The notes: generated from the sequence alone by a model not told the origin. A DNA stretch of 64,000 bases from Bufo bufo (GCF_905171765.1 NC_053390.1:217323927-217387926); one strand, 5' to 3'. Shown: positions 21,266-32,794, counted from the first letter of the stretch. Numbers and translations: made by a program.

Positions 21266-24115
21266 TTAATTACTACTAGCAGGAATAGGTGCTGCCGGTA
21301 GTGCTGGAACATCCTGACGGTTAACCTGCCACTTCAGCCATGGAGCCCACACCCGCAGATGTTTGTCATGGGACAAGGATTCCCAACTAGACATCTCTTC
21401 CAGCAGGCGGATCTCCTGAACCTTATTAATCCAATCGGTTAACCCCGGTATTTTATTGGTGAGCCAAAACATAGGAATCAGGAGTTTTGCCGCAGCTATT
21501 AGGGAGGACAACAAGGAATGTTTGGTAAGAACAGATTTTGCACTGGGCAAGTTTAGCAGAACCACCAAGGGAGTCAGTGGTGACGAGGAGGGGAAATCAT
21601 GTCCCAGAATGGTAATATCAGGGGGCAGGTCCACCAGATATGAATTAGAGTGCCTTTAGTTCCCTTGCATCTCCAGCATTGATCCGAATGTGAGGGGTCC
21701 ATGGCATTGAGTTTGGCCGGCGTATTGTACCACCTAGTCACCAATTTATAGGCGTTCTCTTGGATCCTAATACACCTAGAGTACCCATGAGAGTGACATA
21801 AGATCCTATCTACTGTACTATCATCGAAGGTGGTGTTCATGTCCTTTTCCCATTGGGAAATAAACCAGGGTCTATAAGGACCTACATCATCCAGTAATTT
21901 GTTGTATATCTTAGAAATGGATCCTTTTTTGCCCGTTTGCTGTAGTAAGATGTGTCATACCAAGTGGGATCGAGTTTACTAGGGGTACAAGCTAGGTATT
22001 GAGTACAAACTCTCAAAAACTGTGAGTAGTGTATGGGTGACCATGGGATGTGAGGGAAACTTGATTTCAAGCTTTGAATGGAAGGGACTATCCGTTGTTT
22101 CAAGACATCTCCTATTGCCACAGAACCCAGCGCCTTCCAAAGACCCAAATCATCTTGGAAACCCTGTACTACCAAGTATGGGACATAGCAAGTGGGAGTG
22201 AACGGAGATAGGCAAGGGGAAGAGCGTAAGAGTGGTGATATTTTAGACCATGTGTTCATAACTCCCTTCAGGGGGTCTAGACCTTCCTTACCTATGTTGT
22301 TATTCATCACTAATTTGGGATCCCATAAGGTCGCTACACCCTTAGGGCCTAGTAGGCTTCTGGCTATCTTGCAACCTAGTTTGGTGTTCGTAGGGTTACT
22401 GATGTCGGAGTGTAATCTGAGCTGAATAGCTCTGTAATACGCAGCCACATCAGGAAGTCCGAAGCTTAGTCCGAATATGGGCTTAGTGAGAACCTTATAC
22501 GCCAACCTGGGTCTACAGCCTCCCCACACAAATGGGACCTCGGTGTCTTTGCCTGGCTTTGGCAACACAACTATATGCGCCTCTAGAGCTTGTTTAGTCA
22601 GGGAGGTTCCATTTAGCAGGGAGTTAAAGAAATTTACCAGCTGTGGACCTAGGACTGAAAAAACCTTTTTATAATAAGCCACGGTAAGTCCGTCAGGGCC
22701 TGGGCTCTTACCAGATGGCGTCGTATTTAGGACTTTTTTCACCTCAGCCAGGGTGACAGGGGCTATCAGTGATAATTTAGAGGAGTCGTTAAGGACCGGT
22801 AAATTCAATGTCCTCAGGAAATGATCTATTTCCCCTCTGCGCGCTATCTGTATGCCACCCTGTTCCTCCCGCCTAAGATTATACAAGTCGTGGTAGTAAT
22901 CCCTAAAGATTTTTGATATTTTTTGAGTATCCGTTACAATAGGCCCTTCCTGTGACTTCATGCGTTTGATAAAAACTTGGTCATCTCGTTTTTTAATGAG
23001 CGCGGACATTATCTTACCGTTTCTATTCCCGTGAACATAATGTTTATGTTTGACTTTCAAATAGGCCCTGGACGCCTTAATATTTAACAGCTCCTGTAGT
23101 TCTCGTCTCATGACTCTTAACTCTTCAAGGTCTCTGAGCGCACATGAGCGTTTATGTGACGATTCTAGACTAGCGATACGGGATAAGAGGTCTGACAATT
23201 TTCTCGCTCTGTTTTTGTTAATATGAGACTCCAGCGCAATAAATTCCCCCCTAATTACCGCCTTATGCGCCTCCCATATTATTGCATGGGACATATTGGG
23301 CGTTGCATTGGTAGAGAAGTACGCCTGTAATTTTTGCGATATGGAATCTACCTGGGTTTGCGAGTCTAGAAGGGTATGATTTAGCCTCCAGGTCCACTCC
23401 CTACCACACAATTCTGGAAAGCAAATGACAAGGGAGACCGTCGCATGGTCAGAGACCGTGATATTGTGGAGTGTAGAGGACTTTACTGCTGGCAAATACT
23501 TGTCCTGCACAAAGAGGTAGTCCAACCTCTGGTATGATCTATGAGGGTTAGAATAGAACGTGTAATCACGTCTGTCACCATGCGTCGACCTCCAAACATC
23601 GCTAAGGTGTAAAGATCTAAGGTGTGTCTGGGCCGACTTGAGAGCACGGAATGAGACGGCTGATTTCTGGGTAGAGGAGTCAAGCAGGGGGTTCAGGGTG
23701 AGATTGAGGTCTCCGCCTACCAACAGCATACCCGCAGCGAATGCACCAATCTTGCCCAGTACTTCTTTTAGCCAACTAACCGGTTTCGCATTGGGCACAT
23801 ACAAATTACAGATACCTTTCAGTAGTAGGTATCTCCCCTCCGGATCTTTCACTTCGGAATGTAGTGTAAAGGGGGTGCCCCGTTTGAAACCTATGCTGAC
23901 TCCTCTAGCCGCAGAACTGCCTGAAGTGGCGTGATACCAAACATTAAAGGGGAGTTGCTGAGGTTAGGAACATGCGAATGGGAAAAATGGGTCTCTTGAA
24001 GGAGTATTATGGGTGCGCCGATTTTCTTGAGAACTTAAAATATTCTACTGTGTTTTTTAGGGTTGTTACAACCATGTACATTAAGGGTGGATAAACATAA
24101 AGTTAATGGAGCCAT
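21266..24115 (-). pseudogene. L1-B ORF2: endonuclease kept, RT palm deleted in frame
   Basis: The start is the ATG at 24115 (MAPLTLCLSTLNVHG). The endonuclease shows LLQETHF, GGDLNL, RLDYLF and SDHATV. A stop and shifts lie near 23850-24060, then 656 codons stay open. The RT entry motif SGKSPGPDGL and VVLPKPGKD are present; the frame then passes at about 22545 directly to WGGCRPRLAYKVL, a segment normally far downstream. The palm, including the YADD box, is missing without loss of frame. A frameshift near 21880 precedes the CX2CX7HX4C knuckle (CWRCKG...HIWWTC) near 21645-21690. It could not reverse-transcribe. Confidence 0.88.
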
Positions 24116-24553
24116 CTTAACTAAGTGTCGTTCTGCAAATTGAATTTGCGTATCCGACCAGACATCAAGGGTGTACACAAGTCACTTAACAATGTAAAAC
24201 AGTAACCATAACTTGAAGGTGATTCCAGGTATGTATGGAATTTTGAGCTGGGGGGAATAAAAAAACATTGCACATGTCAATACCATGTGTATCCCGACCA
24301 GCCCAGAACCCCAACTCCTAGCCTCAATAATTGTAAGCAAGATATATGAAAACTATCCTAGCAAACATTCTTGCTGGGCAAGGAGAGGCACAGAGAAAAG
24401 GAAAAGGAAAATACATAGCTATAGGCATAATTAACGTGCAGCGTGTTAGAAGCATGTAGCTTACTCAAGGGATTGAAAGAAAATGACAGTAAGACAGCCA
24501 GGCATCGCTAATACTGGAAATAACAAATGACAGTGAAACTGTCCAAACAAATC
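24116..24553. other. L1-B inter-ORF spacer
   Basis: Noncoding L1 sequence between ORF1 and ORF2, with no independent feature; it continues after hAT-2 at 25840-25880. Confidence 0.6.
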
Positions 24554-24621
24554 AGTGGAGCCAGGGGCGTAGCTAGAAATGCATGGGCCCCATAGCAAAA
24601 ATAATTTTATCCCCCCCCCCC

Positions 24622-25018
24622 AGTGCCATCCACAGATCCCCCTCCCCTAAATAGTGCCATCCACAGATCCCCCTCCCCTAAATAGTGCCATCCACAGATC
24701 CCCCTCCCCTAAATAGTGCCATCCACAGATCCCCCTCCCCTAAATAGTGCCATCCACAGATCCCCCTCCACTAAACAGTGCCATCCACAGATCCCCCTCC
24801 CCTAAATAGTGCCATCCACAGATCCCCCTCCCCTAAACAGTGCCATCCACAGATCCCCCTCCCCTAAACAGTGCCATCCACAGATCCCCCTCCCCTAAAT
24901 AGTGCCATCCATAGATCCCCCTCCCCTAAATAGTGCCATCCACAGATCCCCCTCCCCTAAATAGTGCCATCCACAGATCCCCCTTCCCTAAATAGTGCCA
25001 TCCACAGATCCCCCTCCC
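24622..25018. repeat. 31-bp minisatellite, about 13 copies
   Basis: The unit begins agtgccatccacagatcccc and continues cctcccctaaat. Copies differ by single bases (cactaaac, catagatc, cttcccta). The period was counted from successive agtgcc starts (24622, 24653). Confidence 0.93.
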
Positions 25019-25029
25019 CGACGCTCACA

Positions 25030-25375
25030 GAAGCACATTTATAAACTAATTAGTAACTTGAACTTTAATCATTGACAGTGCTGAATGCTGATCTCTTGCA
25101 TTGGATACCTTAGCTCTGGTAACGGTACAGCAGGCAGTGCGGGCGGGCGGCGCTCACTCACTGACGTCACGCGCCTGCGCCGCCTAGTGGGAGGAGCAGG
25201 CGTGTGACGTCAGTGAGTGAGCGCCGCCCCCCGCACTGCCTGCTGTTACCGTTACCGGAGCTAAGACAGAGCTAAGGTATCCAATGCAAGTAAAGAGATC
25301 ACCATTCAGCACTGTCAATGATTAAAGTTCAAGTTACTAATTAGTTTATAAATGTCCTCCTGTGAGCGGCATGGC
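25030..25375. repeat. Long inverted repeat inside hAT-2
   Basis: Arms of about 150-170 bp. Left: ataaactaattagtaacttg near 25050, then gctcactcactgacgtcacg near 25153. Right: cgtgtgacgtcagtgagtga near 25200, then caagttactaattagtttat near 25330. A G/C-rich centre near 25180 could form the hairpin tip. Confidence 0.9.
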
Positions 25376-26153
25376 CCTGTATATTCTAACCCCCAGGCAA
25401 GCGTCCCTGTCACCATGGGAACGCCTGGGGGTTAGAATATACCATCGGATTTGAGTTTGAAAACTCAGATCCGATGGTATATTCTAACCCCCAGGCAAGC
25501 GTCCCCGTCACCATGGGAACGCCTGGGGGTTAGAATATGATCGGATCTTCCTTACTCAGTGGCCTGGCTGGAGCCTCCCCAGCCTCTGTGTCGGCCCGGC
25601 CCTGCGTGTCCTGACTCCTCCCCAGCCAAGCCTGAGCCGCGGACCGCCCGCTCCCCACCCACTACACTAGTGTAGTGGGCGGGCGGTCCGCGGCTCGGGC
25701 CTGGCTGCTGTTTGTAGTGTGTGTAAAAAAATAAAAATAAAAAATCAACAGAAGGCGGCCCGGACGGGCCCCAAGTGGCGTAGGGCCCCATAGCCACTTC
25801 TATGGTTGCTATGGCGATCCCTACGCCACTGAGTGGAGCTGCAGCTGATATAGAGAAGAAATGGCATTAGCAGCAAACCCTCAATCCGGAGCTCCTTGGG
25901 ACCATGCCCTCTTGTTCTTTCCGGATCCCTGGGGTTTCCGTTTCATCCATCTCGACACTGAAGGGAGCGGTGGTAAGTCCTCCATATGCGGGATGGGTAG
26001 CCAGGAGGGAATCTCGACTGGCGGTTGTTGCAGCGCTTCCCAGACCGGTTGTAGATCTTCAGGCGTTCGGACAGTTATTCGGCGGTTCCCTGCTGTGATT
26101 AAAATCCCAAACGGAAAGAGCCATCTATATGGGAACTTGAATGACCGTAGAAG

Positions 26154-26975
26154 TGTAGTGTACGGGAACTGTAATACCCGTCACTACCAAAGGTCACTTG
26201 GTGTGCTGTCGTCCCTCCTTAATTATGGAAAGTTGGTATATGTCAGTTTTATAAAATGTCATGTAATGTAATGCATGTATTTCCCTGTTACTAGGAAACT
26301 TGCAAGTACAGGCCGGCTAGGGGTGTCATTCCAGCTCTTAGGCATTAGAGGGAGCTAGAGAGCCCTAGTTTATAAAAGGCCCAGTCAAGGAAGGGAAAGG
26401 GAGTGTAACCTGATCTAGTGTGGAGTGCAGAAGCAGTCTAGACCAGAGCTCAGAAGTTTCTAGAGCCTGAGGAAGCTGGGAGAGACTGAGGCAAAGATCA
26501 GGAAAGCAAGAGGTACTGAGAGAAACAGAGGAGGTACTTATTTAAGCCATAATCAAGGATATAAAGCCAGACTTAGGTTAATGGGCCTTGGTGAAGTATT
26601 GCTACATTCCAGGATCAGACAGAGTTAGAGTGCAAGCTCCTCAGCCTGCAAATCCTGTGTTTAACACTCTGTAATTACCCTGCTGTACTGAATTGCCTGC
26701 ATCGACCGAATTGCAAAATCGACTGTATGCTGAGGAACTGCGTTTCCAATATTGTCTCTGCCTGCAAACTACTAAAGTTGAAGTTCTGTTTTAACACCAC
26801 GTTTCCTCAAATTATTCCTGCATCCGCAAACGGCGTGCCACCGTTTACTTGGCACTGGCGTCACGAACTATTTCTACCTATACCTGCCCTTGCAGAGAGG
26901 CAGCTGTACCAGGTTAGTGTATATTGCACTACTACACCCAGAAACACCTACTACGCACAACTTGAGTACACTGCA
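26154..26975 (+). repeat. Gypsy-B 5' LTR
   Basis: Begins tgtagtgtacggg and ends gtacactgca. A TATA-like tttataaaaggcccag lies near 26369-26384 and is a plausible core promoter. It contains one tggcgtcacgaac motif at 26856-26868. Confidence 0.95.
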
Positions 26976-26984
26976 CCTCTCTTT

Positions 26985-26997
26985 TGGCGTCACGAAC
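26985..26997 (+). promoter_or_regulatory. Gypsy-B primer-binding-site candidate
   Basis: tggcgtcacgaac lies nine bases after the LTR end and begins TGG. The same 13 bases occur inside the LTR (26856-26868, 33932-33944). The tRNA is not assigned. Confidence 0.55.
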
Positions 26998-27529
26998 ACG
27001 GATACGCACGCTTTATAGTGCAAGAAGCGTGAACTTTGTGCCTTATACAGTTGCCCTGTGACCAAAGTGACAAATTTTCCTGTTTATTTCAAGTGGACTT
27101 TGTGGACTGAAAATTATACCCAAAGTATACCAAAAACTTCTAAAAAGCGCTGTGCAGTATTGCGCTATACAGAGGAAGAAAATCGCCGCATTGGAGTGTG
27201 GATTTATAGACTTTTTACAATCCTGCTTGCTGTCAGTGAATGGACAGCGTTTTGCTAAAGATGGCCACCGGCTGCCTGGAGTAAAGTTTCCCGCGCCGTT
27301 GAGGACATTCGTGGGCGGATCCCTGCAAAGACACAGAGAGTCCCGCCCCTCTTGATCATCGCACCGCCGCGGCCCTGCTTCTCCTGCGTCATCGGGTGCT
27401 CAGGACGTCCGGAACCTCGCGAGACTTGACCTGCGCAAGCCCGGAGATACCGGTAAGCACTTGTAACCGGAGGGAAGGGGAGTGTACCGGCCTCTTTAGT
27501 CGCCAGCGGCCACCTCTCAATAGACTACC

Positions 27530-30500
27530 ATGTCAGAGCCAGGAGTGCCTGAGCAGCCGGCCCCAGGAGAGCTTGCGGCTCCTGGTCATCCGGCGGCCCC
27601 CAGCATGATGCCCTTTACCATGCCCTACTATTTCGGGGCCCCATGGTTCCCCCGCTACAGGGGGGAGACCCATACCCTAAGGGACTTTGAAGAAAAGTTG
27701 CTGGCACTATTCCGATTGTACCCTATAAATGCCGACCAGCAAATGGAAATCCTGCTGGCGCAGCTGGAGGGAGCTGCCCGCAGGGAAGTGTTATCATGGC
27801 CTGCTACTGAGCGGAGTACTCTAGAACAGATCTTCACCCGCCTCAGGGCCACTTTTGAAACTAGGACTGCCTCAGAGGTAAAGATGCACTTCTTTGGCAA
27901 GAAACAGAAGCCCGGTGAGTCCCTCCGTGACTATGCCCTATCACTTCAGGAGGCTTTAGGGGCTGTAATTCAGATAGATCCCAAAGAGGCTGATAACCGG
28001 GACCAGACCCTAAGGGAACAATTTATAACCGGGGTGTCTAGTGAGCAAACAAGGACCCAATTAAAGATGCTGTCCGCCCAGCACCCTAACAGTGCCTTTC
28101 TGGACTTTAAAGAACTGGCTATAAAGATCCTGGGGTCCACCGTATCTCCTGAGTTGAGCGCCCTATCTGAGTCATCAGCCTGCAGACCAAAACCGCTTGT
28201 CACTAACCGAGCTGAGGCCGGCCAAGCTGTTCAAGTGTCAGCTACCGATACTATTGCCATGCTGACCGAGCAAGTAAATCACCTCACTAAAAGTCTAGAG
28301 AGAGTGTGCAGAAAAATAGAGGAATGGGAAAAACCCATAATGCTAGAAGAAGAATTCCTGTCACCTCCTAGGCCGTTCTCACCTCCATACCAAGAGACTC
28401 ACGCCAGGGATCCTGGGAGACGCAATAAAAACCGTAAGCGGCCCGTATGTACATATTGCAAAAAGCAGGGACACACAGAATCCACGTGCTGGCAGTTAAA
28501 CAGGGCAACCCCTGAGGCTGAGGACCACCCCTCGGGAGGTAGAACACTAGGTCCAGAAGATCCAAATTGGATGCCACGGTATGTAGGATCCCATCCTAAA
28601 ATCAATATAGAGATCAACGGGGTCCCCTTCGAAGCCTTATTAGATACTGGGTCTCAGGTCACTACTATTCAGCTGCCCGCCTTTGAAAGGTTCTGGGACA
28701 CTAACCAATTGACCCAGCCGCCTGAATCCTGGGTGGAGATTATCGCCAGCAATGGCAAACCAGTAAAGGTTCATGGATACTGGGAACCCACCCTGCAGGT
28801 GGGAGAAGTAACCCTGCCTCAACAGGGAGTGATCGTAGTACAGGCCGGTGACAGAGGAGGACATCCTGTCATTCTAGGCACCAATGTCTTCAAAAACTGT
28901 TATTCAGAAATACTTGCTGTATTACATCAAACTTTGCCCACTGCTTCCTCTGCATCCAGGAGGGTGATTCAAAAGACTATTACTGTGTTAAGTGCCCAGC
29001 AGAGGTTTGCTAATGAGAAAGGAGAAATTTGTACTGCCAAGATTCGTGATATTAAGCCTGTGACTTTGCCTCCTAATTCTCAAACTCTTTTGTGGTGTCG
29101 TGCTGTCCTGGGAGTCGAAGGCCGAGATTATCCAGCCCTGGTGGAACCAATCCAGATGGAGGATTATCCTTATGTGAGAGCTGCCAAGTGCCTGGTGAAC
29201 GTCTCCCAAGGTAAAGTACCTGTCCGTCTGATTAATCTGAGTAATCATCCTGTTGCGCTTACTAAGCATTGCCCTGTTGCCCAGCTGTCCCAGGTGTCCT
29301 TCCAAGACATCATTCGTCTTCCAGTGACAGAAAAGCCGTCAGCTGCAGGCCGCGGATGTTCGCCGGTGACCCAGCCACAAGTGCCCTGGTGGGAAGAGCT
29401 CCATGTCGGGGACGAGAATACCCCCCAACGGCAACAAGAAGGGATTATACAGCTTGTCAAAGAGCACCACCAGGCCTTCAGTAAGCATGCCACTGATTAT
29501 GGAGAGGTGAGTGCCATACAACACACTATACCTACTGGCTCTCATCCTCCTATCAAGGAGAGATACAGACCTTTACCGCCTACTTCATATCAGACTGTAA
29601 AGGAAATGATCCAGGAGATGAAAGACTCTAATGTAATCCGGGACAGCCGTAGTCCGTGGGCGGCACCCCTAGTCCTTGTAAAGAAGAAGGACGGTGGTAT
29701 CCGTTTCTGTGTGGATTATAGGAAAATCAATCAAATAACCCACAAAGATGCATACCCATTGCCCCGCATTGAGGAGTCACTAACTGCTCTGGGCTCCTCT
29801 GCCTATTTCTCCACGTTGGACTTGACCAGTGGCTACTGGCAGGTACCCATGGCCCCTGCAGATAGGGAAAAGACTGCTTTCACTACTCCCATGGGCCTGT
29901 TTGAGTTCAATTGTATGCCGTTCGGGCTATGTAATGCCCCAGGGACTTTCCAGAGACTAATGGAGCGGTGTTTGGGTCACAAAAACTTCGAAACAGTGCT
30001 GCTATATCTAGATGACGTCATTGTGTACTCAAAAACATATGAGGACCATCTGAAACATTTGGCAGAAGTATTTGAAATCCTTATCAAATATGGCTTGAAG
30101 GTAAAGCCATCCAAGTGCCACCTGCTCAAACCTGCAGTAAGATACCTGGGGCATATAGTAAGCGGAGAGGGAGTGCAACCTGACCCTGATAAGTTAGCAG
30201 CTGTCCGTAATTGGCCGGTTCCTACTACCGTCAAAGAGGTGAGGAGTTTCCTGGGTTTTGCCGGCTACTATAGACGTTTTATCCCCCATTTTGCTCAAAT
30301 AGCTGATCCTATCCAGGAGCTCTTGAGGGGGCAACCCAAAAAGAGTCCTAGAACTCCTGTGCCCATTGAGTGGAATGAGGAAAGAGAGATAGCGTTCCAA
30401 TTGCTAAAAAAGAAACTGACCGAGCCTCCAGTGTTAGGTTATCCAGATTATAGCAAGCCCTTCCATCTCTATACTGACGCTAGCAAGCAAGGCCTGGGAG

Positions 30501-32794
30501 CTGTGTTAGCCCAAATCCAAGAGGGAAAAGAGAGAGTGATAGCATATGCAAGCCGCTCCCTGAAAGGAGCTGAGAAAAATGACCAGAATTATAGTTCCTT
30601 TAAACTAGAGTTCCTGGCATTAGTGTGGGCGGTGACAGAAAAATTCAAGGATTATCTAGCCGCCACCCCGTTCATTGCATTCACTGACAATAACCCTCTG
30701 GCACATCTAAATACAGCTAGATTGGGGGCCTTGGAGCAGAGATGGGCCTCTCGCCTTGCCAACTATAATTTCTCTGTAAAGTATCGTGCTGGACGTACTA
30801 ATGATAACGCTGATGCTTTATCCAGGCTTCCCACAGAGACAGCTCCTGATGATGTGCGAGATGCTTGGGAAGATGTAGAGATGCCGGCTTTCTATAACAA
30901 ATTTGCTCAACAGGATCAGGCTCGAGCTACCAATAACAGAGCTGCAGTTCCTTCATCCTCCAATAGGCCTGAACCTAAAGAAGAAAGGTGGGTGAGACTG
31001 CAGTCTGAAAGTAGAGTGCTGGGTGAGCTGTTGGACTTCATTACCAGTGGCAGAGCCCCTGAGAGGATTCGGCGTAAGAGTGCAGATCCTGAGCTCATCA
31101 AACTATGGAGACAGCGCCACCAACTCTTCATACAAAAGGGCCTGTTGCTACGGAGGAGCCTAGACCCAGTGTCCAACGAAAGAGTACACCAGATTCTCAT
31201 ACCCCGACGAGATGCAGGTATGGTGTTGGAGATGTACCACAATCAATCCGGCCACTTTGGGGTCCAAAAGACTGAGGCTACTATCCGCCAGCGGTTTTAC
31301 TGGGTGGGCATGAGAGAAGACATGGAGAAGTGGTGTCGAGAGTGTGTAGCCTGTGCCTTGAAACGAAGTGAGCACCATGATCAGAGGGCACCACTGAGAC
31401 CCATTGTAAGTACCCGTCCTCTTGAACTTGTCGCCATCGACCATGTAAAACTGGAGCCTAGTCGCTCAGGGTATGCTTATGCCATGACTATTATTGACCA
31501 TTTCACTAAGTTTGTTGTAGCGGTGCCTGTGAGAGACCAGACAGCCAAGACTACAGCCGAAATGTTCTGGAAGCACTTCCTCCTGCCCTATGGATGTCCA
31601 GAAAAGATCCTCACCGACCAAGGACCTGCTTTTGAGTCTCATCTGTTCCATGAACTGTGCCGCTTACACAACTGTAAGAAGATCCGGACAACGGCCTACC
31701 ATCCTCAAGGTAACGGATTATGTGAAAAAATGAATCAGACCTTGATAGAGATGCTGAGGGCCGTGCCTCCTGAAAACAGAGGAGATTGGCCCAGTCTGTT
31801 GCCACAGCTCATGTTCACATACAATCATACCATACATTGTTCCACCGGGTATACCCCTTTTTACCTGATGTTTGGGCGCCAAGGGACATTGCCTGCTGAT
31901 CATTCATTGGATGTACATGTGCCTGACTGCATTAACCCATTACCTAACACCGACTGGGTTGCTGAACATCAAAGGCGATTGGATGCAGCCAAGGCCATTG
32001 TTCAGGAACGTATGGACTTTGCTAGAGACCGGCAGCAGAAAGACTATGATCAGGCAGCCCAGGCAGAACCCTTGACCATAGGGGCCGTGGTATGGTTAAA
32101 GAATAACCGTCGTACCAGCAAATTGGACAGTAAGTGGGAGCGAAGTCCTTATGTTGTCACTGCAATCCCAAATGTTGGAAATCACACTTATGAGATCACC
32201 CGGGAAGACAAGGGATCCCAAATTGTACACCGAAACCGGTTGAAGCTCTGCCTGACACCAGAACCTAGTGCCGAGAGTTCTGGATCTGAATATCCTGTGT
32301 CAGAGTCAGCAATACAGCCCGAGGATCCTATGCAGGCTGTTAGTAATCTGAGGTATGACGCTGATCCCATGCATTGGCTTCTGACGCCTTGGTTGAATTT
32401 GCTGGTGCCTGCTCCGGCCCCTGCTGTTTCTTCACCTCCAGAAGAGCCGGTTCAAGATGCCCCGGATCCAGTTTCCCCTCTTGTGGATATTGTTGTTCCA
32501 GTTGTTCCTGTTGTTCCAGTTGTTCCTGACCAGGGTCTCGCTGATGGAGACCCTCCTGTTGCTCCTGTCTCTTCTACCTCGTTGCTAAGGGTAGAGGAGA
32601 CCCCTGTATTGAGAAGGTCTACCCGGATGACCAGGGGACGCCCGCCAGTCCGTTTAGGAGACTTTGACTATTCTGGTGGCGTCTCCTCCCAAACCGTTGT
32701 TACTGGGAATACCTTGTTGGACATTTGTGCTCAAGAATGGACTCCCCCACGTGAGCCCTTGCCTGTGCTACACCCACAGGAAACCCCTGGGTAG
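27530..32794 (+). CDS. Gypsy-B gag-pol polyprotein
   Basis: A single open frame of 1754 codons from the ATG at 27530 to TAG. Gag occupies about residues 1-300, with a capsid core ending before the CX2CX4HX4C zinc knuckle (CTYCKKQGHTESTC, about 307-320). The protease active site DTG is at about 372-374. RT shows DGGIRFCVDYRKIN, FGLCNAPGTFQRLM and catalytic YLDD at 826-829. RNase H has YTDASKQGLGAVL, TDNNPL and NADALSR. Integrase has HNQSGHFG plus CREC..C zinc residues, then AIDHV, LTDQGPAFES and GLCEKMN, with second Asp and Glu 35 residues apart. The Pro/Val-rich C-terminal tail has repeated VVP and ends near RRSTRMTRGRPP, common in gypsy elements of vertebrates. No chromodomain is evident. 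All catalytic residues checked are present. Confidence 0.96.
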   Translation: MSEPGVPEQPAPGELAAPGHPAAPSMMPFTMPYYFGAPWFPRYRGETHTLRDFEEKLLALFRLYPINADQQMEILLAQLEGAARREVLSWPATERSTLEQIFTRLRATFETRTASEVKMHFFGKKQKPGESLRDYALSLQEALGAVIQIDPKEADNRDQTLREQFITGVSSEQTRTQLKMLSAQHPNSAFLDFKELAIKILGSTVSPELSALSESSACRPKPLVTNRAEAGQAVQVSATDTIAMLTEQVNHLTKSLERVCRKIEEWEKPIMLEEEFLSPPRPFSPPYQETHARDPGRRNKNRKRPVCTYCKKQGHTESTCWQLNRATPEAEDHPSGGRTLGPEDPNWMPRYVGSHPKINIEINGVPFEALLDTGSQVTTIQLPAFERFWDTNQLTQPPESWVEIIASNGKPVKVHGYWEPTLQVGEVTLPQQGVIVVQAGDRGGHPVILGTNVFKNCYSEILAVLHQTLPTASSASRRVIQKTITVLSAQQRFANEKGEICTAKIRDIKPVTLPPNSQTLLWCRAVLGVEGRDYPALVEPIQMEDYPYVRAAKCLVNVSQGKVPVRLINLSNHPVALTKHCPVAQLSQVSFQDIIRLPVTEKPSAAGRGCSPVTQPQVPWWEELHVGDENTPQRQQEGIIQLVKEHHQAFSKHATDYGEVSAIQHTIPTGSHPPIKERYRPLPPTSYQTVKEMIQEMKDSNVIRDSRSPWAAPLVLVKKKDGGIRFCVDYRKINQITHKDAYPLPRIEESLTALGSSAYFSTLDLTSGYWQVPMAPADREKTAFTTPMGLFEFNCMPFGLCNAPGTFQRLMERCLGHKNFETVLLYLDDVIVYSKTYEDHLKHLAEVFEILIKYGLKVKPSKCHLLKPAVRYLGHIVSGEGVQPDPDKLAAVRNWPVPTTVKEVRSFLGFAGYYRRFIPHFAQIADPIQELLRGQPKKSPRTPVPIEWNEEREIAFQLLKKKLTEPPVLGYPDYSKPFHLYTDASKQGLGAVLAQIQEGKERVIAYASRSLKGAEKNDQNYSSFKLEFLALVWAVTEKFKDYLAATPFIAFTDNNPLAHLNTARLGALEQRWASRLANYNFSVKYRAGRTNDNADALSRLPTETAPDDVRDAWEDVEMPAFYNKFAQQDQARATNNRAAVPSSSNRPEPKEERWVRLQSESRVLGELLDFITSGRAPERIRRKSADPELIKLWRQRHQLFIQKGLLLRRSLDPVSNERVHQILIPRRDAGMVLEMYHNQSGHFGVQKTEATIRQRFYWVGMREDMEKWCRECVACALKRSEHHDQRAPLRPIVSTRPLELVAIDHVKLEPSRSGYAYAMTIIDHFTKFVVAVPVRDQTAKTTAEMFWKHFLLPYGCPEKILTDQGPAFESHLFHELCRLHNCKKIRTTAYHPQGNGLCEKMNQTLIEMLRAVPPENRGDWPSLLPQLMFTYNHTIHCSTGYTPFYLMFGRQGTLPADHSLDVHVPDCINPLPNTDWVAEHQRRLDAAKAIVQERMDFARDRQQKDYDQAAQAEPLTIGAVVWLKNNRRTSKLDSKWERSPYVVTAIPNVGNHTYEITREDKGSQIVHRNRLKLCLTPEPSAESSGSEYPVSESAIQPEDPMQAVSNLRYDADPMHWLLTPWLNLLVPAPAPAVSSPPEEPVQDAPDPVSPLVDIVVPVVPVVPVVPDQGLADGDPPVAPVSSTSLLRVEETPVLRRSTRMTRGRPPVRLGDFDYSGGVSSQTVVTGNTLLDICAQEWTPPREPLPVLHPQETPG

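Larger units (their letters stand above)
24562..25831. mobile_element. hAT-2: nonautonomous hAT-like element with minisatellite and hairpins
   Basis: Ends caggggcgtagctag and ctacgccactg. The 8-bp duplication agtggagc lies at 24554-24561 and 25832-25839. The interior is a 31-bp minisatellite, then three successive long palindromes (about 25030-25375, 25385-25540, 25585-25715). It has the same termini class as hAT-1 and hAT-3. No transposase. Confidence 0.92.

Noticed and set aside
24622..25018. CRISPR-like array of regular repeats
   Set aside because: The units are head-to-tail with no unique spacers; it is a minisatellite in a hAT-like element of a eukaryote.
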